Position numbers and translations under genes: made by a program
Shown here: positions 23,160-31,028 of the stretch, in pieces
Layout of the letters: every line of letters begins with the position of its first letter
Numbering within the stretch: position 1 is the first letter of the stretch
DNA from: DASQVO01 sp035640715
GTDB lineage: Bacteria; Actinomycetota; Actinomycetes; Streptosporangiales; Streptosporangiaceae
Length of the DNA stretch: 47,405 bases
Direction: 5' to 3'
Assembly (NCBI GenBank): GCA_035640715.1
Contig: DASQVO010000344.1
Span: 1-47,405 of the forward strand
The notes under the pieces: model-generated
Seen by the model: only the letters and a program-made list of their open reading frames with translations
Database searches by the model: none
Told to the model about the DNA's origin: nothing

Positions 23160-23178
23160 GCTTAGCGCTGGCTTAGCG
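23160..23178. promoter_or_regulatory. Direct repeat GCTTAGCG spaced 11 bp, response-regulator-type box
   Basis: GCTTAGCG occurs at 23160-23167 and 23171-23178, exactly 11 bp apart start to start. That is one helical turn and is typical of sites for OmpR-family response regulators; it resembles the CTTAA-N6-CTTAA form of PmrA/BasR boxes. It sits 133 bp upstream of the GT39 pseudogene start and 138 bp upstream of the dehydrogenase start. ArnT-like genes are classic targets of PmrA-type regulators, which supports but does not prove the idea. Confidence 0.45.
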
Positions 23179-23315
23179 ATGCATCGAGGGATGACGGTTT
23201 CTATGAGATTCCTATGTATGCGAGGCGGTATTGTTCCGGATTGCTCAAAATGTGTGCGGTACCATGTATGAATTCAGCGTTTCGGAAATGTTTCAAGCAG
23301 CTGGGAGGGCGCGCG

Positions 23316-24074
23316 ATGACAGAGTCAGCTGATCTAACCGGGCGGCGGGTCCTGGTCACTGGCGGGGCCAGCGGGATCGGCGCGGCCTGCGCCGGGAGGT
23401 TCGCCGCCGCGGGCGCGCGGGTCGTCGTCGCGGACCTGAACGAGGCGGGCGTCAAGCAGGTCGCTTCGTCGGTAGGCGGCGAGGCGGTCGTGGCCGACCT
23501 GGCTGATCCGGCCTTCGACGCGGCCGCGCTGGCCGGCTCAGCCGACATCATCGTGAACAACGCGGGCGTGCAGTACGTCTCGCCTATCGAGGAATTCCCC
23601 GAGGAGAAGTTCCGGCTGCTGCTCGCCCTGATGCTCGAAGCGCCATTCCGGCTGGTGCGCGCCGCGCTGCCGCATATGTATGAGCAGCAATTCGGCCGGA
23701 TCGTCAATATCTCGTCGGTCCATGGCCTGCGGGCCTCGGCGTTCAAATGCGCTTATGTCGCGGCCAAGCACGGCCTCGAGGGCCTGTCCAAAACGATCGC
23801 GCTCGAAGGCGGGGAGCGCGGTGTGACCTCCAACACAATTTGTCCCGCCTATGTGCGCACGCCACTTGTGGAGAAGCAGATTGCGGACCAGGCCCGGCTG
23901 CATGGAATACCGGCCGACGAGGTGATTACCCGGATCATGCTGACTGAGCCAGCGATCAAGCGACTCGTCGAGCCGGAGGAAGTGGCCGAGATGGCTGTCT
24001 ACCTCTGCGGGCCGCACGCGTCGTTCGCCAATGGCGCGTCCTTCGTTCTCGACGGCGGCTGGACGGCGAGGTGA
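23316..24074 (+). CDS. 3-hydroxybutyrate dehydrogenase-like SDR
   Basis: This 252-residue classical SDR matches the D-3-hydroxybutyrate dehydrogenase group, which interconverts 3-hydroxybutyrate and acetoacetate with NAD. It has VTGGASGIGAAC (cofactor), IVNNAGVQYVSPIEEFPEEKF (the Q-Y-V-x-P-I-E-F-P block typical of BdhA), NISSVHGLRAS (Ser), YVAAKHGLEGLSK (Tyr, Lys), and the C-terminal NTICPAYVRTPLVEKQI with FVLDGGWTAR. ATG 23316 follows GGGAGG about 7 bp upstream; upstream in-frame ATGs from 23214 are rejected. No polyhydroxybutyrate genes are nearby. Family and likely activity are fairly secure. Confidence 0.85.
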   Translation: MTESADLTGRRVLVTGGASGIGAACAGRFAAAGARVVVADLNEAGVKQVASSVGGEAVVADLADPAFDAAALAGSADIIVNNAGVQYVSPIEEFPEEKFRLLLALMLEAPFRLVRAALPHMYEQQFGRIVNISSVHGLRASAFKCAYVAAKHGLEGLSKTIALEGGERGVTSNTICPAYVRTPLVEKQIADQARLHGIPADEVITRIMLTEPAIKRLVEPEEVAEMAVYLCGPHASFANGASFVLDGGWTAR

Positions 24075-24150
24075 CCCAGGCCAGGTTTCCACGCCGCAAC
24101 TTTGATGATCCGCCGTGAAATGGCCTACGGGGAGGGTCACGGGGTAGGGA

Positions 24151-24720
24151 ATGGCCATGGATGGCCCGGATGACAGCTCCGTGCTCGAGACGCTCAAGCG
24201 GGCGGCGGCCGCGATGAGCAAGGCTGGCGTGCCGTTCGCGCTGGCCGGCAGCGTCGCCGCGTACGCGCGCGGTGGCGCGCTGCCGTCCCACGACGTGGAT
24301 TTCGTCATCATGGAGCAGGACGTGCCCGCAGCTGAGAAGGCACTAGCGGGCGTTGGCATGGAGATCGTGCATCCGCCCGAGGACTGGCTGGTCAAGGCCT
24401 ACGATGACGGCACGCTGGTAGACCTGATCTTCCGGCTCTCCGGCGAGCCGGTCGGCCCCGGCCTGCTGTCCCGAGCCGATGAATTGGATGTGGCGGCGGT
24501 CAGGATGCCCGTTCTCGCCGCCACCGACCTGGTGCTGTCCTGGCTGCGGGCGTTCTCAGAGCATCACGCCGACTTCGCGATGACGCTCATGCATGTCCGG
24601 CCGCTCCGGGAACAGGTGGACTGGGAGCGCGTCCGCGCTGAGGTGGGCGATTCGCCGTTCGCCGACGCGTTTCTCGTGCTGCTCGAACGGCTTCGGGTCC
24701 TCAAAGCCGGCATCCGGTGA
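24151..24720 (+). CDS. Nucleotidyltransferase-fold protein
   Basis: This 189-residue cytosolic protein has the nucleotidyltransferase pattern FALAGSVAAYARGGALPSHDVDFVI: Gly-Ser on the first strand, then the D-x-D metal site. The following VVHP/EDWLVKAYDDGTLVDLIFRL provides the third acidic strand. Downstream are helices resembling minor nucleotidyltransferase or AbiEii-like proteins. It starts a tight run with the BON-domain gene (10-bp gap) and the phosphoesterase (4-bp overlap), so the three are probably co-transcribed. ATG 24157 is an alternative start with a better-placed AGGGA. Substrate unknown. Confidence 0.75.
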   Translation: MAMDGPDDSSVLETLKRAAAAMSKAGVPFALAGSVAAYARGGALPSHDVDFVIMEQDVPAAEKALAGVGMEIVHPPEDWLVKAYDDGTLVDLIFRLSGEPVGPGLLSRADELDVAAVRMPVLAATDLVLSWLRAFSEHHADFAMTLMHVRPLREQVDWERVRAEVGDSPFADAFLVLLERLRVLKAGIR

Positions 24721-24730
24721 GGGAGGAACC

Positions 24731-24985
24731 ATGACCAGGGATACAAGTGACTACGTGGCCGGGCGGATCGAGCGCGCGCTCGCGTCGGATCCGCGTACCC
24801 ATGAACTGGGTATCCGCGCCGATGTCCGGGATGGGGTGGTGATCCTGCGCGGCGAGGTCGCGTGCGAGCAGCGGCGGCTGCTGATCGCCGAGGTGGTACG
24901 CGACGCGGCGCCCGAGCTGGATGTCCGTAACGAGGTGTCGGTCCCTGAGTTGCAGCCGCCCGGTGAGGAGGAAAAGCTGACATGA
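24731..24985 (+). CDS. BON-domain protein
   Basis: This 84-residue protein consists of a single BON domain: YVAGRIERALASDPRTHELGIRADVRDGVVILRGEVACEQRRLLIAEVVRDAAPELDVRNEVSV shows the alpha-beta-beta-alpha-beta layout with the conserved G-x-V-x-L-x-G-x-V strand. BON domains bind phospholipid or phospho-ligands. No signal peptide or membrane helix is present, so this one is cytosolic. Its start is ATG 24731. Its TGA stop overlaps the start of the phosphoesterase (ATGA), implying translational coupling and a shared task. Confidence 0.85.
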   Translation: MTRDTSDYVAGRIERALASDPRTHELGIRADVRDGVVILRGEVACEQRRLLIAEVVRDAAPELDVRNEVSVPELQPPGEEEKLT

Positions 24986-25716
24986 TCCGCGTGGCTGCCG
25001 TCGGCGACGTTCATCTCGATGAGGATCTGCGGGGCTCGCTGCGCCCGAAGCTGGCCGACATTGCCACCCACGCCGATGTCCTGCTGCTGGCGGGCGATCT
25101 GACCCGGCATGGTGACCCGGCTGAGGCACAGGTGGTGGCCGCCGAGTTCGGCGGCCTGGCCGTGCCCGTGGTGGCGGTCCTCGGCAACCATGACTACCAG
25201 TGCGATCGGAGCGACGAGGTCACCAAGATGCTGGAAGATGCCGGGATCAGTGTCCTTGAGGGCTCCGGGGTGGTACTCAGCCTGCCGGGCGGGCGGATGG
25301 GAATAGCGGGTACCAAGGGCTTCGGCGGGGGATTTCCCGGCAAATGCGGCAGCGAGTTCGGCGAGCCGGAGATGAAGGCATTCGTTCGCCATTCCCGGCA
25401 GCTCGCCGAGGGCCTCGGGCATGCGCTCAAGGAACTCGACGCCGGCTTCCGCGTTGCGCTCACGCACTACTCACCGGTGGAGGACACGCTGGCGGGCGAG
25501 CCGCCGGAGATCTACCCATTCCTCGGCAGCTATTTCCTCGCCGAAGCGGCCGACAGCGGGTTGGCCGACCTGGCCGTGCACGGGCACGCTCACGCCGGCA
25601 CGGAGAAGGGCCATACCCTGGGCGGCGTCCCTGTGCGCAACGTCGCGATGCCGGTGCTCCGCCGCCCCTACGCCGTCTACTGCCTCGGCACGGGCGACGA
25701 GTCGGCCTGCCGGTGA
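24982..25716 (+). CDS. Calcineurin-like metallophosphoesterase
   Basis: This 244-residue cytosolic dinuclear-metal hydrolase has all family blocks: AAVGDVHLDE (GDxH), LLLAGDLTRHG (GDxxxxG), AVLGNHDYQCD (GNHD), LTHYSP and LAVHGHAHAG (GHxH). It could cleave a phosphodiester such as a cyclic nucleotide, or act on nucleic-acid ends; this cannot be told from sequence. It overlaps the BON gene by 4 bp and lies 3' of the nucleotidyltransferase. A nucleotidyltransferase, a phospho-ligand-binding BON protein and a phosphodiesterase in one operon suggests that one compound is made, bound and cleaved, but that is inference. Confidence 0.88.
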   Translation: MIRVAAVGDVHLDEDLRGSLRPKLADIATHADVLLLAGDLTRHGDPAEAQVVAAEFGGLAVPVVAVLGNHDYQCDRSDEVTKMLEDAGISVLEGSGVVLSLPGGRMGIAGTKGFGGGFPGKCGSEFGEPEMKAFVRHSRQLAEGLGHALKELDAGFRVALTHYSPVEDTLAGEPPEIYPFLGSYFLAEAADSGLADLAVHGHAHAGTEKGHTLGGVPVRNVAMPVLRRPYAVYCLGTGDESACR

Positions 25717-25745
25717 GCGGCAGCCGCGTCAGCGGCTGCCTGCTA

Positions 25746-26531
25746 TCACATCCTCGTCCGGTCTCCTCCTGGTCTTCCCTCACGCCTGCGGGTGCTGGCT
25801 GGTGAGACGTTCCCAACGGTTCGCATCGCCGCATCCACGACGGCTTCGAGCCGGGAGCCGTGCGCGCCGCGCCAGTAGAGGTGACCGCAGGCCGTGCAGC
25901 GGGAGAAGACCTGGTAGGTGCGCCGCGTGCCGGGCTTCAGCATGTCCTCGACGTCGGCCTTGCGGGCCAGTTCCAGCGGCCCGTTGCACGCTAGGCACCG
26001 GGTCCACGGCGCCAGCGCCGGCGCGAATCGCTCCAGCACGTCACGGAGCTGCTCATCCGGGATTGCGCCGCGCACATAGGCGCCCAGCCACAGCTTCCTG
26101 CGGCGCAGCAGACCGCGGTCCTGCGTTAGCAGGACCCGGCGTCCGGTATTCGCCCGGTCGATCAGCGTGTCGTCGTCGAGGTCGTTGGCATAGGCGGTAT
26201 CGATGCCCACCAGCCGCATCCTGCGGGCCAGCGTGCCCAGGTGGACGTCGAGGATGAACCGTGCCGACGGCAGCGGCTGCGGGCGTGCCACGGCGGCCAC
26301 CTCCGCCACGTCGCCGCCGGACGGCCGGTACGCGGCGGTCACTGGCTGGCCGTTCACCCTGAGCGCGCCGGCTTCCGGGAGGGGCACGCCGAGCGACTCC
26401 ACCACATGGCCGAGCGACGAGATGCCGTCGGCCGGCACCCGCACCTGCCCGCCCCGGTGGCGCGGAGCGAGGAAGAACCTCAGCCCGGCCGCGAAATGAA
26501 CCGTCAGTTCCGGCGCTTCTGGACTGCCCAC
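25746..26531 (-). CDS. Mut7-C RNase domain protein with N-terminal ubiquitin-like domain
   Basis: This 261-residue protein has an N-terminal beta-grasp Mut7-C ubiquitin-like domain (residues 1-85: LTVHFAAGLRFFLAPRHRGG, LRVNGQPVTAAY, DVAEVAAV). The C-terminal Mut7-C RNase domain follows: RFILDVHLGTLARRMRLVGIDTAY (PIN-like Asp), DTLIDRANTGRRVLLTQDRGLLRR, and a zinc ribbon with RCLACNG and SRCTACGHLYWRGAH. Members are predicted RNases. The Cys pairs are intact. It converges with the phosphoesterase. Confidence 0.88.
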   Translation of the reverse strand: MGSPEAPELTVHFAAGLRFFLAPRHRGGQVRVPADGISSLGHVVESLGVPLPEAGALRVNGQPVTAAYRPSGGDVAEVAAVARPQPLPSARFILDVHLGTLARRMRLVGIDTAYANDLDDDTLIDRANTGRRVLLTQDRGLLRRRKLWLGAYVRGAIPDEQLRDVLERFAPALAPWTRCLACNGPLELARKADVEDMLKPGTRRTYQVFSRCTACGHLYWRGAHGSRLEAVVDAAMRTVGNVSPASTRRREGRPGGDRTRM

Positions 26532-26631
26532 GCCTCCAGCATGCCGTGCTGGCCAGAGGGAACGATCCCCGTTGCAACGGCCGGCTAAGGCTCGGGCCCC
26601 GGCCAGCGGTAGCTGGGCCGGGGCCGAGCCC

Positions 26632-27924
26632 CTATCCTCGGCCCCGGCGGGCCAGGGTGTCGACGGTGACGGCCGCCAGCAGCACCAGGGCGGTCACGAT
26701 GTCCGTCGGTGCCGCCCCCAGGCCGAGCAGGCCGAGGCCGTTGTAGATCGCGGCCACCACCAGGCCGCCCAGGAGGGCGTGCAGCATCTTGCCGTAGCCG
26801 CCGAACAGGTGCGTGCCGCCGATCACGGCCGCCGCTACCGCGTAGAGCACGTACTGCCCGCCGTCGAGGTTGGTCGAGATCGAGCCGAGCCGTGAGGCGA
26901 GGATGATGCCGCCGATGGCTGCGGTCAGCCCGCTCAGCGTGAAGGCGAGCGTCCTGATCATGGCCAGGTTCACGCCGGCTCGCCGGGCCGCCTCGGCGTT
27001 GCCGCCGATCGCGTAAATGTAGCGGCCGAACCGGGTGCGCCCGAGCAGTGCCGTGTAGACGACGAGGACGCCGAACACGATGATGACGACCCACGGCACC
27101 CCGCGGAGCGCGACCGTCACGCCTCGGTTGGTGTTACCGACGAGGACGATCACGACACCCGCGACGGCCATGACAAAGACCTTGAGCAGGGTGATGCTGA
27201 ACGGCGGGGTGACCAGGCCGGCTGCCCTGCGCTGGCGATCGCGCAGGATCAGGACCACGCCGGCCAGGGCCACGACGGCCACCATGACGATCCACCCGGC
27301 GGGCACGCTGAGGCTGCCGGTGGTCAGGTCGTCGATGATGTGGTTCGGGATCGGGATCGATCCGCCCGGGCCGTGCCCGCTGCTGGACACGAGCTCGATC
27401 ATCAGGCCCTGCAGGCCGAGCAGGCCGCCCAGCGTGACGACGAAGGACGGCAGCCGCAGCCGGGTGATGAGCACGCCCTGAATGAACCCGATCGCCGCGC
27501 TGGTGGCCAGTCCGGCCAGGATGGCCAGCCACCACGGAACGGAGAACACCAGCCAGGCAGTCATCACCGCCCCGATGCCGGCGTTGTAGCCGACGGACAG
27601 GTCGATCTCGCCCAGCAGCAGGACGAAGACCTCCGCCATGCCGAGGAGGATGAACGGCGTGCCCTGGATCAGCAGGTTGACGAGGTTACCCGCCGACAGG
27701 AACAGGGAGTTGCGGACCTGGAAGTAGACCACGATCGCGGCGAGGCCGATGACCACCGGCAGCGCGCCGCTCTCGCCGCTCCGCACCCGCTGGAGCCAGA
27801 TGCGGGTGTATTCGCCGAAGGAGCCGGCGATCACCTCCGGAGCGCTGGCCTTGGCCGCTGCCGAGGAGATCACGTCGCCTTGCTCGGCCGACTCGGGCGG
27901 TGGCTGGTGAGTTTCGGTGCTCAC
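26632..27924 (-). CDS. Sugar ABC transporter permease, XylH/RbsC class
   Basis: This 430-residue inner-membrane permease for a monosaccharide of the xylose/ribose class has about ten helices. The N-terminal polar tail (1-50) leads to GALPVVIGLAAIVVYFQVRN. Diagnostic blocks are LLIQGTPFILLGMAEVFVLL, GEIDLSVGYNAGIGAVMTAW, LPSFVVTLGGLLGLQGLMIE, GRYIYAIGGNAEAARRAGVN (the cytoplasmic loop contacting the ATPase) and GTHLFGGYGKMLHALLGGLV. The extra length between helices resembles XylH. Its start overlaps the ATPase gene end by 4 bp, so translation is coupled. It is the last gene of the kinase-regulator-binding protein-ATPase-permease block. Confidence 0.9.
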   Translation of the reverse strand: MSTETHQPPPESAEQGDVISSAAAKASAPEVIAGSFGEYTRIWLQRVRSGESGALPVVIGLAAIVVYFQVRNSLFLSAGNLVNLLIQGTPFILLGMAEVFVLLLGEIDLSVGYNAGIGAVMTAWLVFSVPWWLAILAGLATSAAIGFIQGVLITRLRLPSFVVTLGGLLGLQGLMIELVSSSGHGPGGSIPIPNHIIDDLTTGSLSVPAGWIVMVAVVALAGVVLILRDRQRRAAGLVTPPFSITLLKVFVMAVAGVVIVLVGNTNRGVTVALRGVPWVVIIVFGVLVVYTALLGRTRFGRYIYAIGGNAEAARRAGVNLAMIRTLAFTLSGLTAAIGGIILASRLGSISTNLDGGQYVLYAVAAAVIGGTHLFGGYGKMLHALLGGLVVAAIYNGLGLLGLGAAPTDIVTALVLLAAVTVDTLARRGRG

Positions 27925-28880
27925 TGCGCCTCCCCTGGGTAAGAGTCCCCGGTGCTGCCACCGGAGACGTTACCGGTCGCGGGGGCACCTGATTCGGGAC
28001 GGCGCCGGGTCCCGGCGTAGGCCGGGCCGCCCGGTGCGGCGCCTGTGCGGCCGGACGTGCCGGTGGTCATGAGCTCGACGATCGACTGCGTGTCGAACTG
28101 GGATATGGGCCCGACGGCGGCCAGACGGCCGAGGTACAGCACCGCGATGCGGTCCGCGACGTTCATGACGTCGTTCAGGTTGTGCGAGATCACCACGACG
28201 CCGATGCCTCTGCTCGACAGCTGGCCGATGAGATCCAGGACCATAGCGGTCTGGCTGACGCCCAGGGCCGCCGTGGGCTCGTCCATGATGACGAGCTGGG
28301 CCTGCTGCATGACGGCCTTCGCGACCGCGACGGCCTGGCGCTGGCCGCCGGATAGGGAGCCAACTGGCTGGCGGATCGAGCGGACCGATACCACCGAGAG
28401 GTCGGCGAGGGTCCGCCTTGCGGTCACCTCCATGCTGTTCTCGTCAAGCTGCCAGTGGCGCATCGTCTCGCGGCCGAGGAACATGTTCTGCACGATGTCC
28501 AGGTTGTCGCACAGGGCGAGGTCCTGGTAGACGGTGGCGATCCCGAGGTCGGTGGCGGCCCGGGGGCTGTGCAGCTGCACCGGCTTGCCCTGCCAGAAGA
28601 TCTGGCCGTGATCGGCCTGCCAGATGCCGGAGATGGTCTTGATCAGTGTTGACTTACCCGCGCCGTTGTCGCCGACGATCGCGGTGACCTTCCCGGCGGG
28701 AATGTCGAGATCGATGTCGGCGAGTGCCTGCACGGGGCCGAAATTCTTGCCGATCCCGCGGAGCCGCAGCAGCGGCTCCTGCTCCGGGCTGTCGGCCTGG
28801 GCGCTGGTCGTAGCCGCGGGCGACGGCGCCCGGCCCGCGGTGGCGGGCCGGGCGCCGTCGGCGGCGCTTGGTGTGGTCAC
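27921..28880 (-). CDS. Sugar ABC transporter ATP-binding protein, single-domain XylG/FrcA-like
   Basis: This 319-residue ATPase has only one ABC domain, unlike the two-domain RbsA/XylG of most such systems. It has Walker A GDNGAGKST, the Q-loop in TVYQDLALCDNLDIVQNMFLGRE, the signature LSGGQRQ, Walker B LVIMDEPTAALG and the H-loop VISHNLNDVMNVADRI. The N-terminal 35 and C-terminal 40 residues are low-complexity. GTG 28880 is preferred to the ATG further upstream. Its ABC core is strikingly like the ABC core at the N-terminus of the histidine kinase at 31018-33615. A homodimer would suffice for transport, but the kinase could supply a second ATPase. Confidence 0.9.
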   Translation of the reverse strand: MTTPSAADGARPATAGRAPSPAATTSAQADSPEQEPLLRLRGIGKNFGPVQALADIDLDIPAGKVTAIVGDNGAGKSTLIKTISGIWQADHGQIFWQGKPVQLHSPRAATDLGIATVYQDLALCDNLDIVQNMFLGRETMRHWQLDENSMEVTARRTLADLSVVSVRSIRQPVGSLSGGQRQAVAVAKAVMQQAQLVIMDEPTAALGVSQTAMVLDLIGQLSSRGIGVVVISHNLNDVMNVADRIAVLYLGRLAAVGPISQFDTQSIVELMTTGTSGRTGAAPGGPAYAGTRRRPESGAPATGNVSGGSTGDSYPGEAQ

Positions 28881-28914
28881 CGAGTAGATCCGTTCCGGTG
28901 ATGCGCGCTTACGG

Positions 28915-30138
28915 TCATGGTGTGATGTTGTTAGCCGTGCAGGCGCTGGCGTAGGAGCCGGCACACAGTTGCTTGGCTGGCACGAAGTTGTCGGCGATGA
29001 CCGTGGCGGCCATGTTGGACGGGGTGACCCAGCCGGGGGTCAGGAGAACCGACGGGACGGTCGTCTTGGTTTTCGGGTCGGTGGTCGAGCCGTTCACCAG
29101 CGCGGTCGGCGGGGTGGTCTGGGCCCGCAGGTAGATGGCCAGCGCGGCGGCGGCCTGTGCCTCCAGGTAGATCGGCTTGTAGGCGGTACCGCACTGGTAG
29201 CCGGCCAAGATGTTCTGCAGCCCGACGAGCGTCGCGTCCTGGCCGGTGACCGGGAAGGTCTTCGGCTTGACGTTCAGCGACTGCAGGTAGTGGATGATCG
29301 GCGCCGCGTTCTCGTCGTTGGGGACGAGCACCGCGTTGATGTTCCTGTGCGCCGTGTACTGTCCCTGGAACTCGGTCTCGGCCGTGGGCGGATCCCAGGT
29401 CCCGGCCGCGCTGCCCACCTTCTTCCAGCCGCTGGAGAATTTCGACGCCAGCACGCCGTCGTAACCCTGCGCGAACAGGGTCGCGTTGTTGTCGGTGGGC
29501 GCGCCCTGCATCACGAGCACGTTCGGATTTTTCAGATTCCAGGCCGTGACGCAGGACTCAAGGCCCTGGCCGATCAGCTGGCCGACCTTGACGTTGTCGA
29601 AGCTGACGTAGTACTGGCGGCTGCCGCCGGTGGTCAGCCGGTCGTAGTCAATCACCGCGACGCCGTGCTGCTTCGCGTAGGACTCGATCTGGGCGCCGAC
29701 TCCGGCGTCGAGCGGGTCCACGATGAGCACGGTGGCACCCTTGGTGATGGCCTCCTGAGCGTCGGTGAACTCCGTGCTGTCACTGCCTTGCGCGTTCTGC
29801 ACGGAGAACTGCGACGACGAAAGGCCCGCCGTCTGGAGCGCCTTAGTCAGATACGGCGCGTCGAATTCCGTATATCGTGCCGAGGAAACCGTGTCCGGCA
29901 GAATCACGGCCACATTTCCCTTGCCCTTAGAGGCTAGGGACGTCAGTTGTGACATCGCCGAGAAATTCCGCGTGAATGAGCTAGCGGAGATCGACGGCGT
30001 GCCGCTGGAAGAGCCGGAACTGGGACTTGAACTCGAACTGCTCTTAGCAGTGGGCGTGCCACTGCTGCAGGCCGCAAGCGCCAGGCCAGCGGTAACAGCC
30101 AGCGTTCCCGTCCAGCTTATTTTGGTCAACGGATTCAA
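28915..30138 (-). CDS. Periplasmic-type sugar-binding lipoprotein, XylF-like
   Basis: This 407-residue lipoprotein of the ribose/xylose-binding (PBP1) class is the substrate receptor of the transporter. It has a signal with lipobox LALAAC, then a Ser-rich linker (residues 30-55). The binding domain reads GNVAVILPDTVSSARYTEFD, ATVLIVDPLDAGVGAQIESY, VAVIDYDRL, YYVSFDNVKVGQLIGQGL, NAVLVPNDENAAPIIHYLQS and FPVTGQDATLVGLQNILAGY, a typical XylF arrangement with the Asp/Asn ligand residues. TTG 30138 has GAGGTGA 5 bp upstream; GTG 30147 is an alternative but lies directly on the Shine-Dalgarno. It is 34 bp upstream of the ATPase gene. The sugar cannot be told from sequence alone. Confidence 0.88.
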   Translation of the reverse strand: MNPLTKISWTGTLAVTAGLALAACSSGTPTAKSSSSSSPSSGSSSGTPSISASSFTRNFSAMSQLTSLASKGKGNVAVILPDTVSSARYTEFDAPYLTKALQTAGLSSSQFSVQNAQGSDSTEFTDAQEAITKGATVLIVDPLDAGVGAQIESYAKQHGVAVIDYDRLTTGGSRQYYVSFDNVKVGQLIGQGLESCVTAWNLKNPNVLVMQGAPTDNNATLFAQGYDGVLASKFSSGWKKVGSAAGTWDPPTAETEFQGQYTAHRNINAVLVPNDENAAPIIHYLQSLNVKPKTFPVTGQDATLVGLQNILAGYQCGTAYKPIYLEAQAAAALAIYLRAQTTPPTALVNGSTTDPKTKTTVPSVLLTPGWVTPSNMAATVIADNFVPAKQLCAGSYASACTANNITP

Positions 30139-30215
30139 ACAAATCACCTCACCCTTGAGGGGTTCGCAGCGGGGACGCGACCTCGCGCCCTTCCGCACGG
30201 CGGTCGCTGCGCCCT

Positions 30216-30231
30216 GGTTCTGACCAGAACC
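30216..30231. promoter_or_regulatory. 16-bp palindrome upstream of the sugar transporter genes
   Basis: GGTTCTG-AC-CAGAACC is a perfect 7-bp inverted repeat, lying between the response regulator gene and the binding-protein gene (78 bp upstream of the latter's start). It may be an operator. It could also form a short mRNA hairpin. Confidence 0.45.
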
Positions 30232-30246
30232 CTAAGGTCCGGGGAA

Positions 30247-30262
30247 TTAACGCGCCCTTAAC
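30247..30262. promoter_or_regulatory. Direct repeat TTAAC spaced 11 bp, candidate response-regulator site
   Basis: TTAAC occurs at 30247-30251 and 30258-30262 (GTTAA on the gene strand), exactly 11 bp apart start to start. That spacing is the hallmark of OmpR-family response regulators, and an OmpR-family regulator is encoded directly upstream. The site is about 110 bp ahead of the binding-protein gene, a good position for activation or autoregulation. Confidence 0.45.
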
Positions 30263-30320
30263 ATCGTGGCGGTGCCGTAAAAATAGTGTGAACAGAAGGC
30301 GCCAGCGGGTAGTGAGGCGA

Positions 30321-31028
30321 TTACTCAGGGGCGAATCGGTAACCTGCTCTCGGCTGAGTGAGGATCAGTGGCTCGCTATCCGGGACTTCCAGTTTCGCCC
30401 GCAGCCGCCTGACGTAGACCCTGACGTACTCGGTCTCGGTCTCGTATCCGTGCCCCCAGACGCGCCGCAGCAGGTGCGCGTGCGTCAGCAGCTTGCCGCG
30501 GTTGGTGGCGAGCTCACGCAGCAGCGCGAATTCGGTCGGGGTCAGGTGCACCGGGTGACCGAGCCGGGTCACCTGCTGCCGGGCCAGATCGATCGTGATG
30601 TCCCCGGCGGAGATGACCGGGGCCTGAGGCTCCGGCAGGACCGCCGGGCGGGTGCGGCGCAGTGTCGCCGTGATCCGGGCCAGCAGCTCCTCGATGCTGA
30701 ACGGCTTGGTCAGGTAGTCGTCAGCGCCCATGTTGAGCGCCGTCACCTTGTCCCGCTCGCCGCCGCGGGCGGAGACCACGATGATCCCGACGAGCGACCG
30801 CTCACGTATCTGGCGGCAGAGCTCGAAGCCGTCGGCCTCGGGGAGCATCAGGTCGAGCAGGATGATGTCGGGATCCTCCGTCTCCAGGAGCTTCAGCACC
30901 CGCATGCCGTCCTGCGAGACGACCGTGTCGAAACCACGCACGGCCAGGTTGGACCGGATCAGGTCGACGATGTTGGGGTCATCCTCCACCACTAGGACGC
31001 GGGTGTTACCCGCCGTTTCAGGCACCAA
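30321..31028 (-). CDS. OmpR-family response regulator (KdpE-like)
   Basis: This 235-residue DNA-binding regulator has an N-terminal receiver domain with the acidic pair E15-D16-D17, phospho-acceptor D59 in LLDLMLP, S86 in VVSARGG and K108 in LTKPF. The C-terminal winged helix reads ITIDLARQQVTRLGHPVHLTPTEFALLRELATNRGKLLTHAHLLRRVWGHGYETETEYVRVYVRRLRAKLE, typical of OmpR/KdpE. Its start lies 11 bp inside the end of the kinase gene, indicating translational coupling and a dedicated pair. A likely target is the sugar-transporter promoter downstream, where a direct repeat spaced 11 bp is present. Confidence 0.92.
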   Translation of the reverse strand: MVPETAGNTRVLVVEDDPNIVDLIRSNLAVRGFDTVVSQDGMRVLKLLETEDPDIILLDLMLPEADGFELCRQIRERSLVGIIVVSARGGERDKVTALNMGADDYLTKPFSIEELLARITATLRRTRPAVLPEPQAPVISAGDITIDLARQQVTRLGHPVHLTPTEFALLRELATNRGKLLTHAHLLRRVWGHGYETETEYVRVYVRRLRAKLEVPDSEPLILTQPRAGYRFAPE

